Below, piece after piece: positions 1 to 11,579 of a DNA stretch of 64,000 nt. The position numbers and the translations under genes are program-made. The DNA lies in assembly GCF_050948215.1 (NCBI RefSeq), contig NC_135149.1:8103001-8167000 (forward strand). Reading direction: 5' to 3'. Positions within the stretch are counted from its first letter, which is position 1. Every line of letters begins with the position of its first letter. The DNA comes from Halictus rubicundus. Lineage: Eukaryota; Arthropoda; Insecta; Hymenoptera; Halictidae. The notes below the pieces were generated by a model. It did no database searches, was not told the origin of the DNA, and saw only the letters and a list, made by a program, of their open reading frames with translations.

Positions 1-1128
1 CATCCCCGCACGATCCCCGTATCTGTTACACCGTGGGCTAATCTCGGGGCTCAATCGTGGAGCTGTTTTTTTTTCGGAGAGGGGGGAAAATAAAGTAGAC
101 GTTCCTCTTACTGGGGTGTTTTTAAATCGCTGCGGTGCCTTTTGCTACGCCGCGAAATTGTTACTGTGGTATAAACCGTTTGATGACCGGATAAGTTAGT
201 AAAGTATCCGTTTAGATACGAGAGAACGTTGTGCCCGTCGCGTGTTGAGCAGAAATTAATCGAAGAGCAGAATTACTTGATCGAAATACGTCTGAAATCA
301 TAGCTACGTGTGCAAAATACTATATAAATATTAATATTATTATTAAGAAAAATGTGGGTCGAGTCAGGGTTAGTTTTAAAGGATTTTAATATCATTTAAA
401 GGATTTTAAATATCATCGACAATACCTCCAAGAGTAAAATTAGTTCATCAAACCACGTACGAAGATGATAATAATAATAAGTAAAAAGGTATTATAAAAT
501 CATAATATTCTAAAACGGATAAAAATACGATTATATCCAGGAATACACATTTCAGCTGGAATATGTATTTACAATACCTTAAAGGGCAAAGTTAATTTAT
601 TCAATCATTTTTGAAGAAATAAAGAGCAAGCAACGAGTAAAATTACAATTACATTTCAAAGAAACGAAGTGCCTATATGAATATTGATTTTATAAACGTT
701 CCCATTCGTTAATACTGGAAGTGATTCTCGATAATAACCATTAGCGAAATTCCCATTCATTAGCCAACTTTGTTCATTAAAACCAGAGGAATTCCGATCA
801 GAATGTGTCGGTGAAAGTAAGATAAACGGAGACCAACGTAACACAAATGCAAGAGCCCAAAGAGCTTCGAATTGAACAATTAAGCTCCCAATTTAAGCTT
901 CCAAAAGCTCGGAAATTCCTATGGGAATACATTCTAAAATCGAATTTAAAAAACCCCTTAAAATCGAATCAATTTTCTCTGAGGCTGCAGAACGGGATTT
1001 TTTGTAGACATCATCAACTCTGTAAACATAAATGCGATATAGTATGCTATGCCATACTACGCGAATAGCACTGTGAGCCGACCACCATAGGAATAAGGTC
1101 GCCTCGCGATCATTAAAAATTATAAATA
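1..1128. other. AT-rich non-coding stretch, no gene seen
   Basis: Mostly A+T with short ATA runs. A short direct duplication of an AAAGGATTTTAA-type motif lies near 375-410. The only long open frames overlap each other on both strands, have no recognisable domain and look like chance. Confidence 0.6.
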
Positions 1129-1241
1129 CACTGATTTCTCTATGTTGCCAAGGCCTCGATGACAAACGTCGTGGATTTATCCCCATTAAGCTCGAGAAGC
1201 TGGCAAGACCCGTGTTGTTGACATATATCGAGAATTCACTG
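1129..1241 (+). mobile_element. MITE-like repeat, CAGTGATTTCT family, copy 1
   Basis: Starts CACTGATTTCT and ends AGAATTCACTG, which gives an imperfect 11-bp terminal inverted repeat. Inside are a GATGACAAACGTCG-like block, TTATCCCCA, and GACCCGTGTTGTTGACATAT near the right end. The same order of blocks occurs at 17153, 42299 and 55927. This copy lacks the central GGTATAC...CTCGGACGCCGAGGAG section of the longer copies, so it is internally deleted. The family is inferred from the four copies; superfamily unknown (TA-flanked ends hint at Tc1/mariner-like). Confidence 0.6.
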
Positions 1242-1269
1242 TGCATTGACGTTCTGAAATTCTTTTAAC

Positions 1270-1326
1270 TGGACGACTGCTTGCACCTACTCATTTCCGT
1301 TATAAATTGCGTAAAATCCGCAGTCT
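1270..1326 (-). repeat. Ancient dispersed motif (reverse orientation)
   Basis: Reads GCACCTACTCATTTCCGTTA...AAATTGCGTAAAATCCGCAG. It is the reverse complement of a degenerate motif (GACTGCGGATTTTTATGCA followed by AAATAAAAATTG) seen about a dozen times in the window. It sits directly at the edge of the GC-richer block that starts near 1330. Confidence 0.4.
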
Positions 1327-2666
1327 ACTGACGAGAGAGTGTCATTGAAATTTTTGTTGCATGCGCGCGAGGATAATAAACTGCCGGAGAACTCGATAAA
1401 GATCGGTTTTTAAATGAAGCTGTCGCGGAGGTCTCATTTGTCCGGCATTCTTCGTGATCCTTGTGCGTACGCAAGTATTCCACCCCGTTCAATTTCTGAA
1501 AAAAAGAAAAGAAAAGAAAACAAACGAAAGCCAACATCGGATCCTCGTTATTGTATAACGCAACGAGTGAACGGTCTTTTTGGCAGGCGCAAGCCTGTCA
1601 ATCGGTTCGTTTGGGAGAGAGCCAACACACGGCGGGGATTTCTTTCGCGGCCCATCGCTTTGGACTTGGCCCCCACGAAACACGCATAAAGTTTCCTCTT
1701 TACGGAGGAGGTTTCATTAAAAGCACAACGAGGAATAACGAACTCGCGACAGGTGCCGCACGCTTCTTCGTTCGCCTCGTGTAGATAGCCTGAAACTCGA
1801 GACCCGAGACGGAGAGAAGAGCTCTGGTGCGCCTCGGGTACCAAGGGAGGTTAATACTCGGTCGAATGACGATGCATGAACAAGGAATGCAGTACTCGGG
1901 GTCGTCCTAATCTCCTCGAACACGTCGTATATACGCCGGGAATCCCTTCGAAGACATTCTACCATCGATTAAGTACAATATAAATGATGAATCGCGTGTC
2001 CATGAGTTGAGGACACCGGCAGGATCATCGCACGGTGATTATTTATCCCGGCCCTGTCACGGTGTCCTTTGTTCATTTTTCTTAATCGTGTTGTTCACGA
2101 TTTTTGCTGCTTACCTCGTTGACACAAAAATTTATCATCCGTTTTAAACGGAATTCAAAATTCGTTTATTTTTGTCATTGATTTGGGGCCATAAATATTT
2201 GGATAGCAAATTAAAATAGAACTAACGATTATCTATAGGTTAATAATTCCAGTAATCATGTAAGACTGGTTGTCTTAAAGCTTGTATTTTCCAAACTTTT
2301 TATAATATGGAAACATAAGACTACATGTTGGAAGCGAGGAATAGTTTCTTGAGATGTACAACTGTGTTAAAGGAAGATTCTAATGGGACTAAACAATCGA
2401 TCTTTTTATGAGGACGTGAAGCTACACAACCCTCAGGTGGTCACCTGCGTCGTTTATGTCTGGAGTAAAATTAATGCATTTTGACGTTCCAACGATTACA
2501 CATGACAATACGCACTTTGATAGAAATTCCACAATTTTTTTAGATTTTTTGAAAACAGTAAAAAAATTAGGAAGAAACAGTCCAGGTTTCCCACAGAAGG
2601 TATTGAAAAATACTTGCCCGGGGAAAGTTAATGAAAAAAAGCCACGGGACATCAAAATTGACGGTA
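1327..2666. other. GC-richer island then AT-rich DNA, no gene seen
   Basis: 1330-1960 is GC-richer, with overlapping chance ORFs on both strands. A small imperfect hairpin is visible at 2011-2070 (AGGACACCGGCAGG against CCTGTCACGGTGTCCT). No splice-bounded coding frame or protein similarity is recognised. Confidence 0.5.
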
Positions 2667-2756
2667 CAGTATAACCTCGTTCGTTGCACACTGGCGATCC
2701 CCACCACGAGTGGCTCGAGTTTCTGGAACTCGTGGTGAGGATTGTGGTGGCTGCGT
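2667..2756 (+). mobile_element. Fragment of pogo/Tigger-like MITE (TACAGTA family)
   Basis: Begins GTACAGTATAACCTCGTTCG, matching the TACAGTAGAACCTCG ends of the intact copy at 51101-51272. It also carries the family's internal palindrome (CCACCACGAG ... CTCGTGGTG). The right terminus is not recognisable, so it is treated as truncated. The pogo/Tigger assignment rests on the CAGTA-GAACCTC terminus only. Confidence 0.5.
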
Positions 2757-3892
2757 AGAAATAATCTTCCTACGGATCTTTATACAAAATACAAAATATT
2801 TGCATTCATTACAAGACCCGGGAGCGAAATAAAAAATTCTTTCTTCGTTCAATTATTTGATTAAGCTAAAACCAATACGCCGGTGCCCTTAAATCTTCTT
2901 AACATGCCCACTGCTTTAAATTGTGCTTACCCATTTTTGTCATAAGTGTCATTTCCGGTCCCGTTTCGTGCAACGAGCGAGGCACTACTGTATTTTGGAA
3001 ATATTGACGATAGCGAAGGTGGCTTTATAGAAATCTCGGACAGTGTATTAAGGGCTTACGTTGCGAAAAAGAATGTTTGGGACCACCTAATATTTACCTG
3101 TGGCCATGGACAGCCATCTTGATCCTGCTCGAGGTGTCCGGATATCAGTCGGAGGATCGGTCGTGCCGGGTTGGTTTACGGCCTCGTCGGAAAACAAACG
3201 TGTCTTGCTAGTCGAAAACTGGTTGCGCGTTTATGTTGTCGTTCCCAGGTGGCAGTTAACCCTCCCCCTGTCTCGCTCCCCTCTAGTCTATTGGCTATTG
3301 GAAAGCGGGAACAATAAAATATTCAAATGAGCCTCGGCGCACTTGACGCGAGTTAAACGGCTTGTACACGCCGAGAGGGACGAGCTGTTTCTCCGGTGTT
3401 CACGTGCTCGGAAGAGGCACCGAGAAGAGCGGTTCCTTTCACGTCACCGACGAATCGGACCTTTATATTGTCCTTAATCGATCGTAAAGGGCCACGAAAG
3501 GGAATCCCGACGCATGCCGCGTTCATGATACTAAAAGGGTAATCTGCCGCGTAACCTATGGGCAGGCTCGTGCAATCACACGGAACGTTAATAAAGATTA
3601 CTTCCTGGGCTTACCGGTGGGATGCGTTTTTGAATTCCTCGGCGAGCCTGCCGGCAATTACGCTCCGAAAGCATCGGCCATAACGGGTGCGCAAACTTTC
3701 GGTGAACGTTGTGCAAGTTGTTTTGACGGTGGTGGCGAGATCTGTTCACTTTGGTATTTTTCGGAGATTGGATGTGGATTTAGTGTTATTCGCCGTGGGC
3801 AGCACGAGTTTATTTTTCATTATCTCGGTTATTTACTCTTGGTTCTTCTCTGCTTAAGCATTTCTTCAAATCCATTCCGAAAACTGTAGTAA
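2757..3892. other. Non-coding DNA, no gene seen
   Basis: Contains two weak copies of the dispersed motif (2767-2810, ACGGATCTTTATACAAAATA; 2905-2950, TTTAAATTGTGCTTACCCAT). 3100-3890 is GC-richer with chance ORFs up to 90 codons that resemble no protein. Confidence 0.5.
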
Positions 3893-3925
3893 TTAGGTTG
3901 TCGCAAAAGTTCGTTTCGTTTTCGA
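3893..3925 (+). mobile_element. Possible mariner-type terminus
   Basis: TTAGGTTGTCGCAAAAGTTC resembles the outer end of mariner inverted repeats (TTAGGTTG...AAAGT). No matching opposite end and no transposase were found nearby, so this is a lone terminus or coincidence. Confidence 0.3.
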
Positions 3926-4208
3926 TTAATGCACACAATGTAAATGCAACCTGCGAATTGCACGGTTAGGTAAAAGCAAGCTTAGGAAGAAATAGAACGT
4001 TGACAAACAGATGATCACGTTGTTTGTATATGCTCCTGTTATTCAACAATATTATATTGTTATTTTTATTTAATTTTTTATGTTTCCGTTTAGAACGTTC
4101 ACCACTTCTTGTCAATAATAATTGGACTGCTTTATGCATTCACAATGAAGTTGTGTACGTGAAATTTAAAGTAGTCGGAAGACTGAAAGAGTTCGCAGAA
4201 TATCACTA

Positions 4209-4387
4209 CAGTAGAGCCTCGTTCCTTGCACGTAACGGGACCGAAAATCCGTGCAACAATCGAGGTTGTACAACCAAAGAAGGAACCGATTATAGTGATT
4301 CGTAGTCTCGATCTTTTTTTGTTACCCCGCCATGAGTTCCACATCCCTGAACACCTTGTGGTGGGAGTGGTTGCAATGAGAGGTAGC
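4209..4387 (+). mobile_element. Degraded pogo/Tigger-like MITE (TACAGTA family)
   Basis: Left end TACAGTAGAGCCTCGTTCC with TTGCACG, as in the copy at 51101. Internal ATGAGTTCCACATCCCTGAA and CACCTTGTGGTGGGAGTGG correspond to the same family core, here inverted relative to 51101. The right end, TTGCAATGAGAGGTAGC, is a diverged inverted repeat of the left. Confidence 0.5.
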
Positions 4388-5664
4388 AATCAATGAGATT
4401 CTATGTGCTATATTAATGCAAAGGATAGCAAATATTTTCAAATAAATTTGATTAATCATGCTCCTAATCACATTTAGCAACTAAAAAACGATGGAGCTTT
4501 AAATAAACAATTTGAAACTGTAAAACATTAAAGTTGGTTCTACTATAATTTATGTTCATTCTGATACAATTATTAAAGAAAGAAAGAACTTTCTCTTTGG
4601 TCTCTATGTCTCGCAACTCACAAAGAACAGTTTCATTTGACATAAAAATGTCTGACCACATAACAGAACTATCAAAATGAAGGAAATACATTGTTCAAAT
4701 CACAAAACAAAGTCACCAATTTAATCATCATGATAAAAATACTTCCATCAGTTCAAAACGCGAGGAAATTATGAATACCTTCTCCACTCTCCTGCATGCT
4801 GAATTTTATTTTGTCCGATGACCAACGGCGGCCATTTACTTCGACGTCGTGCACCGTGCTGAATAAATTGCCAGGGCGAAAGTGCCGGTAGGATTCCCCG
4901 GAAACAAAAAAGGACGAAAACGGGGAACAGCGAGGAAAAGGGTTCGCGGAATTTTCTATCTGTAAATTATGTGCCGGACGATTATTCCTATACCGCTTAA
5001 TAAATGTAATTTACGCGTGCGGTATGGTATCTGATAGGCGGAAGGAACGGAAAGGATTTCCGTTTATTGCAGCTTGGCGAGTCGTGGAAACGGTTCGTGG
5101 AACGGCGATAAATTAGACGCGGCTACCCCGATCAATTATTTGATATTGGAATCGCGCGGTCGCTTCTGACGAGATCACAAAGCCGCGGCAAAAAGCGCCG
5201 CCGTGATCGCTGGATAACAGTAGTTCCGCTCGGGAACGGTTTATCAGTTCACGTGGCCGATCCTCGGCAGCAGCCTTTTGCTCACCGGGGCCTCATCAGT
5301 CAATGACTTCACGCTTGCGATCGTCGTTTTAGAATGCGCTCCTCGATTTTTGATTAGCCGTGCTAATCAAGTTGTTCGGCGCTTCTCCAGAAGTATCTCG
5401 GATTCTTCGACTTTCGAGAAGTTCGCGGGATTTCCACGAATTCGTGAAACATTCCACATCTTCGAGTGATTGGAATTGCGGATGACGGTGGTGTAGAGGC
5501 GTGGGGAATCTCGATGAAAGTAATTCTGATCGACTGGGTGGTTGTGTTGGTTCATTGAAATCTTTGTTGGAAGCTGTTGACGGGGAAATTAAAATACTCG
5601 TGCAACGAAATGTACTCAAATATAGAATGTCTAGCTATTTAGTTCTGCTATTAGAAGACTGCAG
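4388..5664. other. AT-rich then GC-richer DNA, no gene seen
   Basis: 4388-4780 is AT-rich. 4790-5560 is GC-richer, with unsupported overlapping ORFs on both strands. Nothing recognisable. Confidence 0.5.
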
Positions 5665-5705
5665 ATTTTTATGCAGAATAAAAATTGTCCGCATTCATTT
5701 CCAGA
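5665..5705 (+). repeat. Ancient dispersed motif, best-preserved copy
   Basis: ACTGCAGATTTTTATGCAG followed by AATAAAAATTGTCCGCATTC. A near-identical run is at 23129-23168, and weaker copies are spread over the window. It follows the GC-rich island ending near 5560. Confidence 0.5.
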
Positions 5706-5709
5706 TATA

Positions 5710-6234
5710 CAGGGTGAGGCGCTAACTATTGCCACCTACAATAACTCCGAAAGTATGATAGTAGCAGAAAAGTTTTCGAAACAAAAAATGCATGGGGGGG
5801 GGGGGCTGTAATATGGCGTTAATCTTTTTTCTAGGTGTAGTCGCTTCAGAGATGTGAAGGTCACCATTGTTTTTTCAATAGAATGCTAGGTTTTGGTACC
5901 TGTTTTCTGATAGCGGCTTTTGAGACGAATCCAACGAGGTGCAACATTAAGGTCTTTGAAGGTCAGCAAAGGTTATTTATGACAAAAAAGGCGAAATAAA
6001 CTTGCATTTACGTGTCCTTCTTATCACGAATTGAGTATTGTTTCTTATCACTTCGGCACTTATCGAATCACATGTTGTAACAATTTATTGTACAAATGCG
6101 TTCAATTGATAAATTTTTTTGTCACGTGGCCTTTGCTGACCTTCAAAGACCTTAATGTTACACCTTATACTTTCTATATATACTATCATACTTTCGGAGT
6201 TATTGGAGGTGGCAATAGTTAACGCCTCATCCTA
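5710..6234. mobile_element. 525-bp TIR element, no ORF
   Basis: Left end CAGGGTGAGGCGCTAACTAT continues through ATTGCCACCTACAATAACTC to about 5762. Its inverted counterpart occupies 6183-6234 with few mismatches. A second inverted pair lies inside: CATTAAGGTCTTTGAAGGTC near 5946 against GACCTTCAAAGACCTTAATG near 6140. The left flank is TA; the right flank is TC, so the duplication is not intact. A 12-G run is at 5794-5805. Non-autonomous DNA transposon; the CAGGGTG end suggests a Tc1/mariner-like MITE (inference). Confidence 0.7.
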
Positions 6235-6480
6235 TCTAATCCAAAAATTGTGGACGTTTGAACAGCAATAATTTCGTTAAAAAAATAGTGCAACAATAAA
6301 CTGGGGCTGATTTCAAAGCTTGAATCTTCTGCTCTCTCTGTCCATCGTTCATATTTTCTTACAAAAATTATGGATGACACTGCAGGTGAAAACTGAGGAA
6401 AATACAAGTTTAAACAATTGCAAAAGCATAGAAAAATTTTTTCGTTTTTGAATCTACCATCTACCAACAAAATAAACTAA

Positions 6481-6760
6481 AATAAAACCACCAAACAATG
6501 AACTAAAAAAATATAAATAATTGCTACGGCCAAAAAGTGACTGAAGAAAGTTACCAAAAAATGTCTGGGTTAATAAATAAACCAATATTGCGGGAAAGAT
6601 AAAAGCAAGAATCTGAACAGAGTTACCAAAAATGGTCTGTGTTAATAAACCTCACTATTGGCGATGAGATAAAACCACCAAAACATGAACTAAAGACTAT
6701 AATAAATTTCTGTGGCCAAAAAGTGGCTGAACAAAGTTACCAAAAATGGTAACGTTACAC
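6481..6760 (+). repeat. Degenerate tandem repeat, about 188-bp period
   Basis: ATAAAACCACCAAA...ATGAACTAAA recurs at 6481 and 6669. GGCCAAAAAGTG(A/G)CTGAA then AAAGTTACCAAAAA follow in each unit, with a partial unit (GAACAGAGTTACCAAAAATG) in between. It abuts the left side of the large palindromic element. Confidence 0.55.
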
Positions 6761-7034
6761 ATACCTTCGAGAAATTCGTGACGATTCTGAAATGGTGTAA
6801 AGTGTACAGAAGAATGGCACCTTAAGGGGAGGGAACCGAACCTGACCAGGGCAAGCTCCAAATGCCCCGACACAATAATGATCGTCACGCTATGAAAGAA
6901 CGAACGGCCGCTAGAGGAAGCTAAATAGTAACATTTCTGTCCAGTAGGGGAGCTAGGAACGTTTTCCAAAGTTCAGTATCGAGCAACACACTGTATTGGT
7001 AAAACAGAGGAAGAGAGAATGTACGGACGTACGA

Positions 7035-7915
7035 CAACGTGGATGGCGCTGTCGTAGCTTCGTTCGAATAGCCGTGCCGCGGCACACTCACACACCGCCT
7101 GATCAGCGTGTACGTGTGCCGACGGCGATCGCAAGGGTCAGGGATGCCTGGAAATATTTCCCAATAATGCAGTCACGGGACTTGTCAATGGTGAAAAGAG
7201 CTAGATGAAAGTTCTATCTAGGGTGGAAAGGTCCTCAGAAGTCGTACTTTTGCATCATTGAGAAACGGTTAGCAATATTCGGCAGCACGTCGTTTCTCAG
7301 GGAGGCTATGGGAACTGACATGGCGGCACACTCACACACCGTCTGGTCGGCGTGTACGTGTGCCGACGGCGATCGCAAGGGTCCGGGATGCCTGGAAATA
7401 TTTCCCAATAATGCAGCGACGGGACTTTTCCATAGTGAAAAGAGCTAGATAAAGGTTCAATCTAGGGTGAAAAGGTCCTCAGAAGTCCTACTTTTGCGTC
7501 ATCGAGAAATGATTAGCTATATTCGGCAGCATGTTGTCCGCCAGAGAGGCCTGTAGGAGCATGAGCGGCGCGACAACGTGGATGGCGCTGTCGTAGCTTC
7601 GTTCGAATAGCCGTGCCGCGGCACACTCACACACCGCCTGATCAGCGTGTACGTGTGCAGACGGCGATCGCAAGGGTCAGGGATGCCTGGAAATATTTCC
7701 CAATAATGCAGTCACGGGACTTGTCAATGGTGAAAAGAGCTAGATGAAAGTTCTATCTAGGGTGGAAAGGTCCTCAGAAGTCGTACTTTTGCATCATCGA
7801 GAAACGGTTAGCAATATTCGGCAGCACGTCGTTTCTCAGGGAGGCTATGGGAACTGACATGGCGGCACACTCACACACCGTCTGGTCGGCGTGTACGTGT
7901 GCCTACGAGGGCTGG
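7035..7915 (+). repeat. Left-arm subrepeats: two 539-bp dimers
   Basis: GGCACACTCACACACCG occurs at 7081, 7325, 7620 and 7864, spaced 244, 295 and 244 bp, so the higher-order period is 539 bp. Each half-unit carries CGTGTACGTGTGC, GGCGATCGCAAGGGTC, ATTTCCCAATAATGCAG, TCTAGGGTG and GGTCCTCAGAAGTC. The two halves differ by a CAACGTGGATGGCGCTGTCG insert versus GGGAACTGACATGGC. Confidence 0.8.
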
Positions 7916-8185
7916 AAGGGTCTGGAATTCCGCAACCCATTTCTCTATAATACAGGGATGTGAATTTTCAGTAATGGTTCGCACTAGATAAAAGGATCAA
8001 CCTAACATGCTGAATCCCTCGAAAATCCGTAAAAATTATTGTTTGCGAAATGTAACAAATAGTTTGACAAACTATATTTAAATAAATGATTCTTTTCTAG
8101 TTTTTATCTCTAGATACAAGTGAACGCATTCTAAATATTTTCAGTAAAAATTTGCTATCTATAACTCCGTGCCGTGACATTAACA

Positions 8186-8900
8186 CTGGAGGGTGTCATA
8201 AATTAGCCCTCCCACGACACTGTCCTGCCGAAGACGAAAGAACTTCCCTGTAACCTCGGTGCAAAACACAGTCATTCTCTAAAGTCTGAAACATCACCGC
8301 TTCGCACGAATGTACGATTGCCTAGTAAATATGATCCAAATTATACCATGTTTGGTGTCAATTTTATCAGGAAAATGACACGAATGTGTTGAGAGAAGTT
8401 TCATGAATATATTATGAAAAACAAAAGAATTGGGACATTGCATTAGTATTGTCTCACCGATATACCTGACCCCGCATAATGTTACACTCTTCGGCGGTCT
8501 AGCTTCTGGCCCCTTTGAAAGGTAGACACTTGGGGGCGTCATAAATTACCCGTTCTCCGATAGTGTCCTGCCGAAGACGAAAGAGCTGGTATGCAGCCTC
8601 GGTGCGAAACACAGTCATTCTCTGAAATCTGAAACATCGTCGCTTCGAACAAATGTACGAATGCGTAGTAAATATGATACAAATTATACCATGTTTGGTG
8701 TCATTTTTATCAGAAACATTCCACAAATGTGTTTAGAGAGGTTTCATGAAAAAATAATGGAAAACAAAAAAGATTATGACATTCCATCGGGATTGTCTTA
8801 CCGATATACCTGACCTTGCACAATGTTACACCCTTCGGCGGTCTAGCTTCTGGGTCTTTCGACAGGTACACGCTTGAGGGTGTCAGAAACTAGCCCTCCC
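8186..8900 (+). repeat. 345-bp tandem repeat inside the palindrome
   Basis: GTGTCATAAATTAGCCCTCC (near 8190), GCGTCATAAATTACCCGTTC (near 8534) and GTGTCAGAAACTAGCCCTCC (near 8879) start two full units and a partial third. Each unit contains GAAGACGAAAGA, AACACAGTCATTCTCT, CCATGTTTGGTGTCA and CTTCGGCGGTCTAGCTTCTG. The right half of the element (9600-9920) has only one copy, so the palindrome is asymmetric here. Confidence 0.7.
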
Positions 8901-8959
8901 AATATAACCCCAGATAAAAGAGCTAAGGGGCACAGAATGCCTGTGGGATTAGGACAAGT

Positions 8960-9420
8960 TTCACCGATACGTAATGTTACGATAAAAATTACAATCTCAT
9001 TAAAGACAGTCCAAATGATGCTTCATGTTTTTAATCTATTTATTAATACATGCTTTTATTTTTTTATGCTTTTATGTTTTTAATCAGAACAATATTGTTA
9101 ATACGAATGACTTCTAGAGCTTATCTAGAGCATTTGGACCGTCTTTAATGAGATTGTAATTTTAACTTTCAAATTTTAATACAAATTTTTTTATCTTTCA
9201 TTCGTTATTCGAAATTTTTATTTCGATAACTATTTTGCCCAACTCTGCGTATTGATAATATCATTAAAATATACTTACGAAGTTACATACGCCTAGAAGG
9301 TATGACAAGAAGGTAAATTATGACAATTTTTTGAGGAGTGCGTTAACTTCGTGAGGATATTTTAATGATATTATCGATACGTATGCAACTTCATTCGAAA
9401 CAAATTCGTCGGAATTCCAG
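8960..9420. repeat. Centre of palindrome with two nested inverted repeats
   Basis: ATTACAATCTCATTAAAGAC near 8988 pairs with GTCTTTAATGAGATTGTAAT near 9140. GATAATATCATTAAAATAT near 9254 pairs with ATATTTTAATGATATTATCG near 9357. The loop is AT-rich and non-coding. Confidence 0.55.
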
Positions 9421-9424
9421 AAAT

Positions 9425-9474
9425 ATTTAATTTAATTTAATTTAATTTAATTTAATTTAATTTAATTTAATACA
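9425..9474 (+). repeat. (TTTAA)n pentanucleotide microsatellite
   Basis: About nine uninterrupted TTTAA units in the central part of the palindromic element. Confidence 0.9.
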
Positions 9475-10289
9475 AAATTTAATGCAAATAAAGATTCTGA
9501 TTAAAATAAAGATTTGTCAGGCCGGCCAGACAATGCATACAGAAATCCATATAAAATGCGGAACATTGCAAGCGTAGTCGGCCTGACCGTTCGGTGTGCC
9601 GGTCGTTGGGTGTAACATGGGTCAGGTACATCGGTGAAACAATACTAATGCAATGTCCCAATTCTTTTGTTTTTCATAATATATTCATGAAACTTCTCTC
9701 AACACATTCGTGTAATTTTCCTGATAAAATTGACACCAAACATGATATAATTTGGATCATATTTACTAGGCAATCGTACATTCGTGCGAAGCGGCGATGT
9801 TTCAGATTTTAGAGAATGACTGTGTTTTGCACTGAGGTTACAGGAAAGTTCTTTCGTCTTCGGCGAGACAGTGTCGTGGGAGGGCTAATTTATGACACCC
9901 TCCAGTGTCAATGTTATGGAGCGGGCCATCGACGCAAGATACTAATTCGCAACAGGTTGCTTTCAAACCATTAGAGATATTGAAATCAAATTTTTACAGA
10001 AAATATTTAGAATATATTCATTTTTATCTGGAGATAAAAACTAGAAAAAATCAATTGATAAATATAGTTTGCCCAACTATTTGTTACATTTCGCGAACAA
10101 TAATTTTTAGGGATTTTTGAGGGATTCAGCATGTCAGGTTGATCTTTTTATCTAGTGCCATTACTGAAAATTCACATCCTTGTATTATCCAACCTTCCAA
10201 GATGCTAATTGGCTAAAGCGCTTTTCACTATGAAAAAGTCCCGTCTCTGCATTATTGGGAAATGGTTAGTGGCATCCTAGACCCTTGCG

Positions 10290-11390
10290 ATCGCCGTCGG
10301 CACACGTACACGCCGACCAGGCGGTGTGTGAGTGTGTCGCCATGTCAGTTCCCATAGCCTCCCTGAGAAACGACGTGCTGCCGAATATTGCTAACCATTT
10401 CTCGATGATGCAAAAGTACGACTTCTGAGGACCTTTCCACCCTAGATAGAACTTTCATCTAGCTCTTTTCACCATTGACAAGTCCCGTGACTGCATTATT
10501 GGGAAATAATTCCAGGCATCCCTGACCCTTGCGATCGCCGTCTGCACACGTACACGCTGATCAGGCGGTGTGTGAGTGTGCCGCGGCACGGCTATTCGAA
10601 CGAAGCTACGACAGCGCCATCCACGTTGTCGCGCCGCTCATGCTCCTACAGGCCTCTCTGGCGGACAACATGCTGCCGAATATAGCTAATCATTTCTCGA
10701 TGACGCAAAAGTAGGACTTCTGAGGACCTTTCCACCCTAGATTGAACCTTTATCTAGCTCTTTTCACTATGGAAAAGTCCCGTCTCTGCATTATTGGGAA
10801 ATATTTCCAGGCATCCCGGACCCTTGCGATCGCCGTCGCACACGTACACGCCGACCAGGCGGTGTGTGAGTGTGCCGCCATGTCAGTTTCCATAGCCTCC
10901 CTGAGAAACGACGTGCTGCCGAATATTGCTAACCGTTTCTCGATGATGCAAAAGTACGACTTCTGAGGACCTTTCCACCCTAGATAGAACTTTCATCTAG
11001 CTCTTTTCACCATTGACAAGTCCCGTGACTGCATTATTGGGAAATATTTCCAGGCATCCCTGACCCTTGCGATCGCCGTCGGCACACGTACACGCTGATC
11101 AGGCGGTGTGTGTGAGTGTACCACGGCACGGCTATTCGAACGAAGCTACGACAGCGCCATCCACGTTGTCGCGCCGCTCATGCTCCTACAGGCCTCTCTG
11201 GCGGACAACATGCTGCCGAATATAGCTAATCATTTCTCGATGACGCAAAAGTAGGACTTCTGAGGACCTTTTCACCCTAGATTGAACCTTTATCTAACTC
11301 TTTTCACTATGGAAAAGTCCCGTCGCTGCATTATTGGGAAATATTTCCAGGCATCCCGGACCCTTGCGATCGCCGTCGGCACACGTACAC
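10290..11390 (-). repeat. Right-arm subrepeats, inverted copy of the left array
   Basis: CGGTGTGTGAGTGT lies near 10321, 10565, 10859 and 11103, the same 244/294/244 spacing in opposite orientation. Stretches are identical to the left arm: a 61-codon chance frame at 10529-10714 translates identically to its mirror at 7488-7673. This implies a recent origin or ongoing homogenisation of the arms. Confidence 0.8.
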
Positions 11391-11579
11391 GCCATCCACG
11401 CTTTCGCGCCGCGCATGCTCCTATAGGCCTCTGTTTTACCGATACAGTGACTACTGACGATGAGACAGATCGGGAACATAGTACAGCGCTCGTAGCGAAA
11501 AATGTCGGAACTATATTTTGATGAAATACTCAATGATCTTATTTTTCTGGGGGCCCGCTTTCATTTGTTTAATACGTAA

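Larger units (their letters stand above)
6989..11449. mobile_element. 4.46 kb foldback-like element with long subrepeat-bearing inverted arms
   Basis: Outer ends are inverted repeats: CACTGTATTGGTAAAACAG at 6989 and the complement of CACTGTATCGGTAAAACAG ending at 11449. The inverted similarity continues inward almost to the centre: 7035-7915 against 10290-11390, 7930-8175 against 9930-10200, and 8177-8500 against 9600-9920. No transposase-like ORF is present; the long frames are subrepeat artefacts, identical in the two arms. No target-site duplication is evident (GAGCAACA left, ACTACTGA right). This organisation is that of foldback-type non-autonomous DNA elements; the superfamily is not determined. 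Confidence 0.75.

Noticed and set aside
3893..4115. Full mariner MITE starting at TTAGGTTG
   Set aside because: No inverted counterpart was found downstream; kept only as a possible lone terminus.
7488..7673. 61-residue protein repeated at 10529-10714 as a conserved gene
   Set aside because: Identity comes from the inverted arms of the large element; neighbouring subrepeats break the frame.
6989..11449. Target-site duplication of the palindromic element
   Set aside because: Flanking 8-9 bases (GAGCAACA and ACTACTGA) do not match, so no duplication is claimed.
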